A model generated the notes under the pieces. It was not told the DNA's origin. It made no database searches and was given only the letters and a program-made list of their open reading frames with translations. A program made the translations under genes and the position numbers. This document shows positions 1 through 8,346 of a stretch of DNA of 64,000 nt, in pieces. How positions within the stretch are numbered: the stretch's first letter is position 1; every line of letters starts with the position of its first letter. The DNA is from Kribbella sandramycini (lineage in GTDB: Bacteria > Actinomycetota > Actinomycetes > Propionibacteriales > Kribbellaceae). Location: positions 992,001 through 1,056,000 of the forward strand of contig NZ_JABJRC010000002.1 in NCBI RefSeq assembly GCF_013131805.1, written 5' to 3'.

Positions 1-1
1 T

Positions 2-2338
2 GGCCAGGCCAACGGGGATCTGATCTTCAATTGGCAGAGCGGTTTCGGGGCGCCGTTCTTCGGCGACTTCATGGCCTACGTCGGCTCGACGCTGTCGTGG
101 ATCGCCTGGATCGTCCCGCGGGACAAGATCGACCTCGCGCTGTTCCTCGTGGCCACCGCCGCGATGGCGATCGGCGCCGGGGCGATGACGGCGTACCTGC
201 GCCGGCTGCGGCCGGCCGGACCGACCTGGATCGCGATCGCAGCCGGTATCTCGTACGGCGCCGGAGCGTGGGCGGTCGACGACGGCGCGTACATGACGCT
301 CTGGCTGAGCGGAATGGTCGCGTTCCCGGTGCTCTGTCTGCTCTGCGAATGGATTCTGACCAAGCGCACGATCACTTCGGCGATCGTCGCGCCGATTGTC
401 GTCGCGCTGCTCTGGACGTCGCATTTCTACACCGTCTACATGGCCACGATCGGCGCCGCGGTCGTCGCGCTGGCGCGGCTGCTGACCGCTGACGAGTCAT
501 GGAAATGGCGCATTACCGGCGGTATCCGGTGCGCGCTCGCGGTCGTGCTCGGGATCGGGCTGACCGCGCCGTTGCTGATTCCGACCTTCGCGCTGGTCGG
601 CGCGTCGACCCCGAGCCCGGATGTCGAATTCCGGCAGCTCGACACCCAGAACTTCCTCTCCCGGCTGCTCGCCGGGACCGAGGGCGTCGGGTTCAGCCCG
701 AGTTTCGCCGTCGGCACGCTGATGCTGCTGCTCGCGCTGAGCTTCCCGTTCAACGGGCGGATCGGCGTCCGGCAGCGCGTCGTCTGGACGGGCGCGGTCG
801 TCGCGACCGTCGTCAGCATGCAGGTGACCTTCACCCACGAGGCCTGGCACGGGTTCGACACCCCCAACGGCAGCTCGTACCGGCAGGCCTTCGTGATCGG
901 CGGCATGCTCGTCATCCTCGGCTGGATGTCGGTGAGCGCCGGGCTGCGGTCGCCGGTCGCTGTGATCGCGCCGATCGTGCTCGTCGGCGGCCTGTACGTC
1001 TGGACGTGGGACGGCCGGTTCGTCACGACGACGACCCGGATCGCCGTCCCGGTGCTGATCGGCGTCGCGCTGCTCGCCTGGCTGTTCACGCGCGAGCGAG
1101 CGCCTGGCTGGTTGCGCAGTACGGCGGTCGCCGTCCTGGTCGGGGCCGTGCTGGTCGAGGGCGCGGCGTCCGCGGTCGCGATCGACGCGGCCCGGGTGAA
1201 GGTCCTGAGCGCATCGTCGTACTGGGGTGCGGACCACACGCTGGCCCGCGAGCTGGTCCAGTCGATCGACGACTGGCCCGAGCACCGGACATCGCCCGGC
1301 CGGGTGACGTCGGACAACGATCCGATGCTGATCGGCGGGCAGGGCCCGGCGTACTACACGAGCACGATCCCGCTCAGCACCTCGGAGGCGCTGATCGCGT
1401 TCGGCTTCGGCTACAGCTCGTACGGGCGGGCGACGACCGACCCGCAGAACCCGGTCGTGGACGCCGTCTTCGCCATGCACGGCCGGCTCGTCCGCGACGC
1501 CGACGACGTCCCGCCGCGGCTGACCCGCAACGACGAGGTCGGCCCGCTGGTCGCCGTCCGTCCGCTCAAGCCGTGGGTGTCTCGCGAGCCCGGCCCGTGG
1601 GGCGTGCAGGAGACCGCCATCGGCGCCGACGTCTACGCGATCCCGAAGCTGTCCGCCGACAAGTCGTCCGTCGCCCGGGTGGGCACCCGCCGGGAGCGGC
1701 TCATCATCACTCCCCCGCCTGGCGGCACGTCACCCGCGCCGGCCCGACTGGTCGCCCGCTGCGCCCCCGGCGCCGAGGTCTACCTCTGGACGCCGGATCT
1801 GGTCGGCGAAGTCCTCATCGACGGCGTGTGGAAACCCGTCCTGACCGAGCTCACCAAGCGCCCCGGCATCTACACCGGCGCCGAAATGCGCCGCGCCGGC
1901 ACCGCCGACCGCACCGGCACGGTCACCATCGACCTGCGCGTCACCAAACCCACCCGAATCCCCACCACGGCTGTCGCCTGCCTCAACCGCGCCCGTCTCA
2001 CCCAGGCCATCCAAGCCCTCAAGCCGCCGGCCAGTGTCGAGCTCGGCGGCCACAGCATGCAGGTCCGCCTCAACCAGGGCCCGGCAGCCACCGTCACCCT
2101 CGGCGTCCTCAAGGTCGACGGCTGGCACTGCACCATCGACGGCAAACGAGCCCGCCTCTACGACCACACCGGCCTCCTCGCTGTCCGCACCCCGGCCAAC
2201 AGCTCTGAGGTCGACTGCGCCTACCTCCCACCCCGTCTCCGCCTGGGCCTGGCCGCCGGCGCAGCCTCACTCCTGGGCCTCCTCGCCCTGGCCGGCGGTC
2301 TCGCCTTCCTCCGCCGCCGGAAGCTAGTCGGCCAGTAG
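2..2338 (+). CDS. YfhO-like multi-spanning membrane protein (5' end outside window)
   Basis: The reading frame is open from base 2, so the N-terminus lies before the window. The first visible residues (GDLIFNWQSGFGAPFFGD) resemble the start of the first extracytoplasmic loop in the YfhO family (PF09586). Many hydrophobic segments follow over the first 370 or so visible residues, then a large soluble region, and a last membrane helix near the C-terminus followed by RRRK. The segment before that helix (DGWHCTIDGKRARLY) matches the conserved YfhO tail. YfhO members are GT-C-like proteins, some of which help glycosylate lipoteichoic acid in Firmicutes; the substrate here is unknown. The last 150 codons turn strongly C-rich. 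The end overlaps the convergent HAD gene by 15 bases. Confidence 0.75.
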   Translation, partial: GQANGDLIFNWQSGFGAPFFGDFMAYVGSTLSWIAWIVPRDKIDLALFLVATAAMAIGAGAMTAYLRRLRPAGPTWIAIAAGISYGAGAWAVDDGAYMTLWLSGMVAFPVLCLLCEWILTKRTITSAIVAPIVVALLWTSHFYTVYMATIGAAVVALARLLTADESWKWRITGGIRCALAVVLGIGLTAPLLIPTFALVGASTPSPDVEFRQLDTQNFLSRLLAGTEGVGFSPSFAVGTLMLLLALSFPFNGRIGVRQRVVWTGAVVATVVSMQVTFTHEAWHGFDTPNGSSYRQAFVIGGMLVILGWMSVSAGLRSPVAVIAPIVLVGGLYVWTWDGRFVTTTTRIAVPVLIGVALLAWLFTRERAPGWLRSTAVAVLVGAVLVEGAASAVAIDAARVKVLSASSYWGADHTLARELVQSIDDWPEHRTSPGRVTSDNDPMLIGGQGPAYYTSTIPLSTSEALIAFGFGYSSYGRATTDPQNPVVDAVFAMHGRLVRDADDVPPRLTRNDEVGPLVAVRPLKPWVSREPGPWGVQETAIGADVYAIPKLSADKSSVARVGTRRERLIITPPPGGTSPAPARLVARCAPGAEVYLWTPDLVGEVLIDGVWKPVLTELTKRPGIYTGAEMRRAGTADRTGTVTIDLRVTKPTRIPTTAVACLNRARLTQAIQALKPPASVELGGHSMQVRLNQGPAATVTLGVLKVDGWHCTIDGKRARLYDHTGLLAVRTPANSSEVDCAYLPPRLRLGLAAGAASLLGLLALAGGLAFLRRRKLVGQ

Positions 2339-2989
2339 CGCAGGTAGCTCGGCGAAGGCGTTGATGGTGGGGCCGGGCCAGGCTGGGTGGCTGTTGGCGT
2401 GTTCGAGGGTGCGGATGGCGTGCATGCCGAGGGAGGCCGCGGCCGGGAGTTCGTTGTCGCGGCCGTCGCCGATGTAGACGCATTCGGCTGGGGACACCGA
2501 CAAGGCGGTGCAGGCGGCGAGGTAGATGGCGGGCTCGGGTTTGGCGGCGCCTAGTTCGGCGGAGAAGGCCACGGTGTCGAAGTACGGGGCGAGCAGGCTG
2601 TGACGCCACTGGGCCTGGGTCTCGGCGGTGACGTTGCTGACCAGGCCGATGCGCCAGCCGTCCGCCTTGAACTTGGCCAGGGTTTCGAGCGTGCGGATCG
2701 GCGCGGCGGCCAGGAGACGCCGGGTCAGGTCGCGGCGCAATTCGGTTGCCTGGTGCACCTGCTCGTCGGTCGGCTCGCCGCCCGCGCGCTGCGCGATCAC
2801 CCGGACAGTGCTGCCCAGGTCGCCGTACGCGCCGGTGAAGCGCTCGTACGCCGCCGCGTCGAACTCACGCCCGAAGCGCGCCGCGTCCACCCCGAGGACT
2901 TGGGCCATGGCGTCGTTCAGCACGCCCCGCTCGGCGTCGCCGCCCGGCACCAAGGTGCTGAACAGATCACTCAACAGAACCCGTCGCAT
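2324..2989 (-). CDS. HAD superfamily hydrolase
   Basis: 221 residues with all four HAD motifs: nucleophile region LLSDLFSTL near residue 8, motif II Ser in GLVSNVT (about 130), motif III Lys in GAAKPEPAIY (about 160), and motif IV YIGDGRDNE (about 185). The helical cap between motifs I and II suggests a type C1 phosphatase or dehalogenase-like enzyme acting on a small phosphorylated substrate; the sequence does not show which. A TAGGGT box six bases before the ATG suggests leaderless transcription. It is monocistronic, divergent from the FAD enzyme gene and convergent with the YfhO-like gene. Confidence 0.85.
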   Translation of the reverse strand: MRRVLLSDLFSTLVPGGDAERGVLNDAMAQVLGVDAARFGREFDAAAYERFTGAYGDLGSTVRVIAQRAGGEPTDEQVHQATELRRDLTRRLLAAAPIRTLETLAKFKADGWRIGLVSNVTAETQAQWRHSLLAPYFDTVAFSAELGAAKPEPAIYLAACTALSVSPAECVYIGDGRDNELPAAASLGMHAIRTLEHANSHPAWPGPTINAFAELPALLAD

Positions 2990-2995
2990 CCCTCA

Positions 2996-3001
2996 ACCCT
3001 A
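2996..3001 (-). promoter_or_regulatory. -10 box of a leaderless HAD transcript
   Basis: TAGGGT on the minus strand ends six bases before the ATG at 2989, so transcription should begin at or next to the start codon. Confidence 0.5.
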
Positions 3002-3057
3002 AGCGGCGGTGGCATCATGGCGGCTCTGACCGGACCGGACGACAGCGGAGGAATCGC

Positions 3058-4278
3058 ATGGATGACGCCGAAGTGGTCGTGATCGGCGCCGGCCTGGCCG
3101 GGCTCGCGGCCGCGCGCACCCTGCACCAGGCGGGTCGGCGAGTTCTGGTACTCGAGAAGGACGACGCAGTCGGGGGCCGGGTCCGCACCGACGAGATGGA
3201 CGGGTTTCTCCTCGATCGCGGGTTCCAGGTTCTCCTGCCGGACTATCCCGAGTTCCGTCGCGTCCTGGCGGCAGCCGACCTCGACCTGCGGTACTTCACC
3301 CGTGGTGTGCTGGTCGACGGCCCGGACCATCGGTGGGAGCTGGAGCTGAGCCCGCGTGGGTTCGCCGGCGCGGCCCAGTTCGGGTTCCGGCGTCCGCGGG
3401 ACGCTGCCGCGGTCGCCGGCTTCTCGGCCCGCGACGCCGCCGGTGGTCCGCACCGGCTCCGCGAGTTGCCGCCGGCATCGATCGGGGCCGACCTGCGCGG
3501 GCGCGGGATCTCGGCGGCGACGATCGACGAGATCTTCCGGCCGTTCCTCGCCGGAGTCTTCCTCGACCCCAACCTCACCACCAGCGCCCGGCTCTTCCAC
3601 CTGATCTGGCGCTGCTTCCTGCGCGGTGGCGCCGCTGTGCCGGCGCAGGGCATGCAGAAGCTCCCGCAAGCCCTGGCCGGCGCCCTTCCCGAGGGAACGG
3701 TCCGGCTCTCGACGGCTGTGCGCGAGGTCGGCCCCGGCTGGGTGCGGACGGAGAGCTCACCCGAGCCGATCCACGCCCGAGCAGTCATTCTCGCCACCGA
3801 CGCGACCGACGCCGCAGCGCTGGCCCCGGGCGTAGAAGTGCCCCGCTGGAACGGCGTCACGACCTGGTATTTCGCCGCCCCGCAGGCGCCGCTCCCGCAG
3901 CCGACGCTGCTCCTGGACGGCAAGTCCGGTCTCCTGATCAACAGCGTGGTGATGAGCGAGGTAGCACCGACCTACGCGCCGCCTGGGCAGGCCCTGATCT
4001 CGGCGTCCACCCCGAAGGACGCAGTCGACGAGCAAACGATCCGCGCCCGCCTGGCCGAGCTCTACCGGACGTCGACAACGCAGTGGCAGCTCGTCCAGCG
4101 CTACGAAATCCCTCGCGCCCTACCGGCCATGCCCGCCGCCCATCCCCTGACCACCGCACCAGCCCTGACCGACAGCCTCTACCTCTGCGGCGACTATCGC
4201 GATACCAGCTCCATCCAGGGCGCCCTCGTCTCCGGCCGCCGAGTGGCTGCCGCCCTTCTCCAGAACTTCAGCCGCTGA
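3058..4278 (+). CDS. FAD-dependent amine-oxidase / phytoene-desaturase-like oxidoreductase
   Basis: 406 residues. The N-terminus holds the FAD ADP-binding fold VVIGAGLAGLAAARTL (GxGxxG) ending in LEKDDAVGGRVRT, the signature of flavin amine oxidases and phytoene-desaturase-like enzymes. The C-terminus has the second FAD contact (LYLCGDYRDTSSIQGALVSG). It is therefore a soluble NAD(P)-binding Rossmann-type flavoprotein; the substrate cannot be read from the sequence. GGAGGA lies six bases before the ATG. The stop abuts the stop of the convergent Lrp gene with no spacer. Confidence 0.85.
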   Translation: MDDAEVVVIGAGLAGLAAARTLHQAGRRVLVLEKDDAVGGRVRTDEMDGFLLDRGFQVLLPDYPEFRRVLAAADLDLRYFTRGVLVDGPDHRWELELSPRGFAGAAQFGFRRPRDAAAVAGFSARDAAGGPHRLRELPPASIGADLRGRGISAATIDEIFRPFLAGVFLDPNLTTSARLFHLIWRCFLRGGAAVPAQGMQKLPQALAGALPEGTVRLSTAVREVGPGWVRTESSPEPIHARAVILATDATDAAALAPGVEVPRWNGVTTWYFAAPQAPLPQPTLLLDGKSGLLINSVVMSEVAPTYAPPGQALISASTPKDAVDEQTIRARLAELYRTSTTQWQLVQRYEIPRALPAMPAAHPLTTAPALTDSLYLCGDYRDTSSIQGALVSGRRVAAALLQNFSR

Positions 4279-4752
4279 TCAGAGGGCCGGTGGGCGGCGT
4301 TCGTACGGGGTGGAGAGGACGATGGTTGTCGTGGTGGAGACGTTGGCGCGGGCGCGGATGACGGCCAGCAGGTTCTCCAGGGCGCCTGGGGAGGCGACCC
4401 GGACGACGAGGACGTAGCTGGAGTCGCCGGCGACGGAGTAGCAGGACTCGATCTCGCGGACGTCGCGGAGCCGTTCGGGCGAGTCGTCGGGCTGGGAGGG
4501 GTCGATCGGGCGGATCGCGATCATCGCGGTCAGCGGCAGGTCGAGGGCCGAGTGGTCGACGGCGGCGGCGTACCCGAGGATGATGCCGCGCTGTTCGAGG
4601 CGCTTGACGCGCTGGTGCACGGCCGAGGTGGACAGGCCGGTGGCCTTGCCCAGGTCGGTGAAACTCATCCGGCCGTCGTTGGCGAGCAGCGCGACGATCT
4701 TGCGGTCCAGGTCCTCCACCCTGGAGACCCTACTGCCGCGACGCCCCGGCAT
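4279..4752 (-). CDS. Lrp/AsnC family transcriptional regulator
   Basis: 157 residues. The N-terminal helix-turn-helix (LDRKIVALLANDGRMSFTDLGKATGLS, roughly residues 14-40) is followed by the wing and a C-terminal RAM/AsnC effector domain that normally binds amino acids and drives octamer formation. Family members bind DNA cooperatively as global or local regulators of amino-acid metabolism. The start lies only 14 bases from the divergent 5'-3' nuclease gene, so it may control that nuclease-M20 operon as well as itself. Confidence 0.85.
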   Translation of the reverse strand: MPGRRGSRVSRVEDLDRKIVALLANDGRMSFTDLGKATGLSTSAVHQRVKRLEQRGIILGYAAAVDHSALDLPLTAMIAIRPIDPSQPDDSPERLRDVREIESCYSVAGDSSYVLVVRVASPGALENLLAVIRARANVSTTTTIVLSTPYERRPPAL

Positions 4753-4766
4753 GAAAGCATCGCCCC

Positions 4767-5714
4767 ATGGCTGAGACGGAACCCCAGCGGCTGATGCTGC
4801 TCGACACCGCGTCGTTGTACTTCCGCGCGTTCTTCGGCGTGCCCGACACGATGAAGGCCGCGGACGGTACGCCGACCAACGCCATCCGCGGGCTGCTCGA
4901 CTTCATCGCCCGGCTGGTCGAGAATCACCGGCCGACCCATCTGGTCGCCTGCTGGGACGACAACTGGCGCCCGTCCTGGCGGGTCGCGCTGATCCCGTCG
5001 TACAAGGCGCAGCGGGTCGACTACGTGTCCGCGCAGGGCGAGCAGGTCGAGGAGGTGCCCTCCCGGCTGGAGGTGCAGATCCCCTACATCCGCGCCACGC
5101 TGGAGGCGCTCGGGATCGCCGTCGTCGGCGCGCCCGACCACGAGGCGGACGACGTCATCGGCACGCTCTCGCACCGCGCGACGATGCCCGTCGACGTCGT
5201 CACCGGCGACCGGGACCTGTTCCAGCTGATCGACGACAGCCGCGGCATCCGCGTCGTCTACACCGCCGCGAAGGGCGTCGGCCGGGCGGATGTGTACGAC
5301 GAGGCCGCGTTGCTGGCCAAGTACGAGATCCCGGCCAATCGGTACGCCGACTTCGCCACCTTGCGCGGTGACGCCTCCGACGGTCTGCCCGGGGTGAAGG
5401 GCGTCGGCGAGAAGACGGCCGCCTCGCTGGTCACGGCGTACGGCGATCTGAGCGCGATCCGCGCCGCCGCGGCCGACCCGAGCACGCCGATGTCGCCATC
5501 GGTCAAGCGCAAGATCCTCGACTCGGCCGACTACCTCGACGTCGCCCCGAAGGTCGTTGCCGTCGCCACCGATGCTCCGGTGTCGGACGCCGACCCGGCC
5601 CGGCCGCGGCAGGTGAAGGACCCGGAGCGCTGGCTCGATCTGGTCGAGCTGCTCGAGCTCGGCAGCAGCGCCCAGCGCGTGATGCACGCCCTCAACCTGG
5701 AGCCGAAGGCATGA
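4767..5714 (+). CDS. 5'-3' exonuclease (PolI N-domain / FEN family)
   Basis: 315 residues, a free-standing homologue of the 5'-nuclease domain of DNA polymerase I. It shows the first metal Asp (LLLDTASLYFRAFF), the acidic cluster DHEADDVIG (about 130), the motif VVTGDRDLFQLID (about 150) and the H3TH DNA-binding element GLPGVKGVGEKTAASL (about 210). Actinobacteria often carry this enzyme in addition to PolI; its role is presumably flap or RNA-primer removal. Its stop overlaps the ATG of the M20 hydrolase gene (ATGA), so the two are translationally coupled although no shared pathway is obvious. Confidence 0.9.
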   Translation: MAETEPQRLMLLDTASLYFRAFFGVPDTMKAADGTPTNAIRGLLDFIARLVENHRPTHLVACWDDNWRPSWRVALIPSYKAQRVDYVSAQGEQVEEVPSRLEVQIPYIRATLEALGIAVVGAPDHEADDVIGTLSHRATMPVDVVTGDRDLFQLIDDSRGIRVVYTAAKGVGRADVYDEAALLAKYEIPANRYADFATLRGDASDGLPGVKGVGEKTAASLVTAYGDLSAIRAAAADPSTPMSPSVKRKILDSADYLDVAPKVVAVATDAPVSDADPARPRQVKDPERWLDLVELLELGSSAQRVMHALNLEPKA

Positions 5715-6907
5715 CCAGCACTCTTGAGCTCGCGGGCCAGGTCGGCGCCGACATCATCGGGCTGCGGCGAGCGCTGCACCAGGTCCCGGAGTACGACCTC
5801 GACCTGCCCAAGACGCAGCGGCTGATCCTGGACGCGCTGGAGGGGCTGCCGCTGGAGATCACGCTCGGCAAGGAGCTGTCCTCGGTCACCGCCGTACTGC
5901 GCGGCGGCCGCGGGCCCGGCCCTGCCGTGCTGCTGCGCGGCGACATGGACGCGTTGCCGGTGACCGAGCGGGTCGACGTCCCGTACGTCTCGCAGCATCC
6001 CGGCCTGATGCATGCCTGCGGCCACGATCTGCATGTCGCCGGATTGGTCGGCGCGGCGAAGATCCTTTGCGCGTTGCAGGCCGAGCTGGCCGGTGATGTG
6101 GTCTTCATGTTCCAGCCGGGTGAGGAGACCAGCGGCGGCGCGCCGATCATGATGCGCGAGGGGCTGCTCGACATCGCGGGCCGGCGCGTCGATTCGGCGT
6201 ACTGCCTGCATGTTCAGTCCGCCGGCGATCCGCTCGGCGTGTGGAACAGCAAGGCCGGGCCGTTGATGGCGGCTGCCGACCAGCTGCACGTCCGAGTGGT
6301 CGGCCAGGGTGCGCACGGCTCGGAGCCGTTCCGCGGGAAGGACCCGATCCCGGTCGCCTGCGAGATGGTCGGCGCGTTGCAGACGCTCGTCACCCGGCAG
6401 TTCGACGTCTTCGACCCGGTCGTGCTGACGGTCGGCCGGATCGCGGGCGGCACGAAGGAGAACATCATCCCGGACGACGCGTTCTTCGACGCGACCGTCC
6501 GGACGTTCTCGGCCGAGACCCGCGCCAAGGTGCAGCAGGCGACGACCCAGCTCGTCGAGGGGATGGCCGCGGCCCACGGGCTTGTCGCCGAGGTCGACTA
6601 CCGGATCGGCTACCCAGTCACGGTCAACGACCCCGCGGAGTACGAGTTCGCCCGGGACACCATCGTCGACCTGTTCGGCCCGGCCCGCTTCCGCGAGCGC
6701 CCGAACGCCGAGTGCGGCGCCGAAGACATGTCCTTCGTCCTCGAACAAGTCCCCGGCGCCTACGTCAACCTCAGCGCCTGCAACGCCCCCAACCCCGACA
6801 CCGCCCCCGACAACCACTCCCCCCTCGCCCACTTCGACGACTCCGTCCTCCCCGACGCAGCCGCCCTACTCGCCGAGCTAGCCCTCCGCCGCCTGTCCCG
6901 CGGTTAG
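5711..6907 (+). CDS. M20 family metallo-amidohydrolase
   Basis: 398 residues. Visible motifs are GDMDALPV (metal Asp, about 78), HACGHDLH (metal His, about 101), GEETSGGAP (catalytic Glu region, about 139) and a C-terminal ligand region ECGAEDMSF. This order is typical of N-acyl-amino-acid amidohydrolases (hippurate hydrolase / IAA-amino acid hydrolase group) with the inserted dimerization domain around residues 190-300. It probably releases an acyl group from an N-acylated amino acid; the exact substrate is unknown. The last 60 codons are strikingly C-rich: 36 C and 7 G in 6781-6840. Confidence 0.88.
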   Translation: MTSTLELAGQVGADIIGLRRALHQVPEYDLDLPKTQRLILDALEGLPLEITLGKELSSVTAVLRGGRGPGPAVLLRGDMDALPVTERVDVPYVSQHPGLMHACGHDLHVAGLVGAAKILCALQAELAGDVVFMFQPGEETSGGAPIMMREGLLDIAGRRVDSAYCLHVQSAGDPLGVWNSKAGPLMAAADQLHVRVVGQGAHGSEPFRGKDPIPVACEMVGALQTLVTRQFDVFDPVVLTVGRIAGGTKENIIPDDAFFDATVRTFSAETRAKVQQATTQLVEGMAAAHGLVAEVDYRIGYPVTVNDPAEYEFARDTIVDLFGPARFRERPNAECGAEDMSFVLEQVPGAYVNLSACNAPNPDTAPDNHSPLAHFDDSVLPDAAALLAELALRRLSRG

Positions 6908-6955
6908 GGAGAATTCCTGATGTGCCGGTAAGCCCGGGGCCGCAGAATCGCCGGC

Positions 6956-7846
6956 ATGGCTTATGCGGAGGTGCCGGGCGGCTATCTGTACTTCGAACAG
7001 CGCGGTGCCGGCCCGGACGTCGTTCTGCTGAACGGCGGCCTGGCCGACACCCGCATGTGGGACTCGACCGTCGACTGGCTCTCTGCCTGCGCCCGAGTCA
7101 CCACCTGGGACTACCGCGACAACGGCTTGTCGTCGACGTCGTCCGCGCCGTACGACGAGATCGGCGACCTACTCGCCGTCCTGGACGCGGCCGGCATCGA
7201 CCGCGCCGTCCTCGTCGGCGTCTCGGACGGCGCCCGGCGCGCCCTCGGCTTCGCCCACCAGCACCCGGACCGGGTGACCAAGGTGTGCGCGGTAGCCGGC
7301 TCATTCGGCGAGTTCCCCGACCCGACCGCAGCCGAAGAAGCCGCCCGCATCATCATGCGCGCCCACTTCGCCCGCATCGGCGAACTCCTCGACTCCGGCG
7401 ACATCCCCGCCACCGCCGCCTACGACATCGCCGCCTGGTGCCCCCGAGTCCCCGACCCTGCCCGCCGCCTCCTCACCAACCTGGCCATCGCCAACTCCCG
7501 CATCCTCCAAATGCCCGAAGCCCACGGCCAAGAACTGGACCCACCCGTCAAACACCGCTTCGCCGAACTCAAGCCCCCGGTACACGTCCTGATCGGCAAA
7601 CACGACTTCGCCGGCACCCAACTCTGGACCCACCGCCTAGCCACCCAGGCCCGGGAGACCACCCTCTCCGTCCTGCCGCACGCCGACCACATGCCCATGT
7701 TCTCCGCCCCCGCCGCCTTCCGCGAATGGCTGACCCACCACGCGAGCTCGTCGAGTGCAACGCGCTCGCGGGCAAAGCGCACACCCGGCCAGAACAGCGC
7801 CGCAGCCGGCGTGATCGCGTCGTGCTGCATCGACCCGGGACAGTGA
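6956..7846 (+). CDS. alpha/beta hydrolase with an anomalous C-terminal tail
   Basis: 296 residues as read. The first 260 or so form a normal alpha/beta hydrolase: oxyanion region LLNGG, nucleophile elbow GVSDGA (Ser about 87), and catalytic His in LPHADHMPMF (about 243), then FREWLTHH where relatives usually end. From about 7742 the frame continues for 35 polar residues (SSSSATRSRAKRTPG and on). That stretch is antisense to the decayed C-terminus of a nucleoside hydrolase, so the native stop was probably lost in a rearrangement. The core looks intact and may be active; the substrate is unknown. Confidence 0.75.
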   Translation: MAYAEVPGGYLYFEQRGAGPDVVLLNGGLADTRMWDSTVDWLSACARVTTWDYRDNGLSSTSSAPYDEIGDLLAVLDAAGIDRAVLVGVSDGARRALGFAHQHPDRVTKVCAVAGSFGEFPDPTAAEEAARIIMRAHFARIGELLDSGDIPATAAYDIAAWCPRVPDPARRLLTNLAIANSRILQMPEAHGQELDPPVKHRFAELKPPVHVLIGKHDFAGTQLWTHRLATQARETTLSVLPHADHMPMFSAPAAFREWLTHHASSSSATRSRAKRTPGQNSAAAGVIASCCIDPGQ

Positions 7847-8270
7847 TCGAGCCATCGATCGGTGTGAGCCTTCAGCACTCGCGCCCCCGGCTGCGCCCAG
7901 CGCTGCTAAAGCGGCGAAGCCGCCAAGTTCGTCAGCGGCCCGATACCCACCCACCGCACCGGCCCTTCGACCGCCGCACAAACCTTCTCGACCGCCCCCA
8001 CCACATCCGTCGCCTGCCGCGGCACCCGCGCCGGCGCCACGCCGTCCACGAACCACAACCGCCGATTCCCCAGATCGGCCCCCGCCACCACCTCGACATC
8101 CGCCCGACCCACCAGCCCCAGCAGATATCGCACGAACCGAGCCCGCTCGCCATCCACCTCGTCCCCAGTCACCACCAACCGCAACTCCGGCACCCGCAAC
8201 CCGGCAACCCGGCAACCACCAACGCCACCGTGTCATCCGGATCCCCACCCGCATCCGTATCAATAATCAT
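7732..8270 (-). pseudogene. inosine-uridine-type nucleoside hydrolase remnant
   Basis: Three pieces in different frames read as one family. The N-terminus MIIDTDAGGDPDDTVALVV (ATG at 8270) carries the Ca2+-binding DTDxGxDDD-like signature. An 8-base tandem duplication at 8197-8212 then breaks the frame; removing one copy restores VAGL-RVPELRL. The second piece runs to WVGIGPLTNLAA (a conserved IUNH element) and stops at 7906. The third piece, in the shadow of the alpha/beta hydrolase tail, reads HCPGSMQHDAITPAAALFWP and ends AWWV, the usual C-terminal half-motif with its HD ligand. Intact relatives have about 300 residues; only about 175 remain, so an internal section is gone as well. Confidence 0.8.
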
Positions 8271-8346
8271 CGGCACCCTGCCCTCGCCGTTCATATCTCT
8301 AGTAAGGCATGAACGGCGAGGGGGTGTCGGGAGTTGTCCACAGGGG

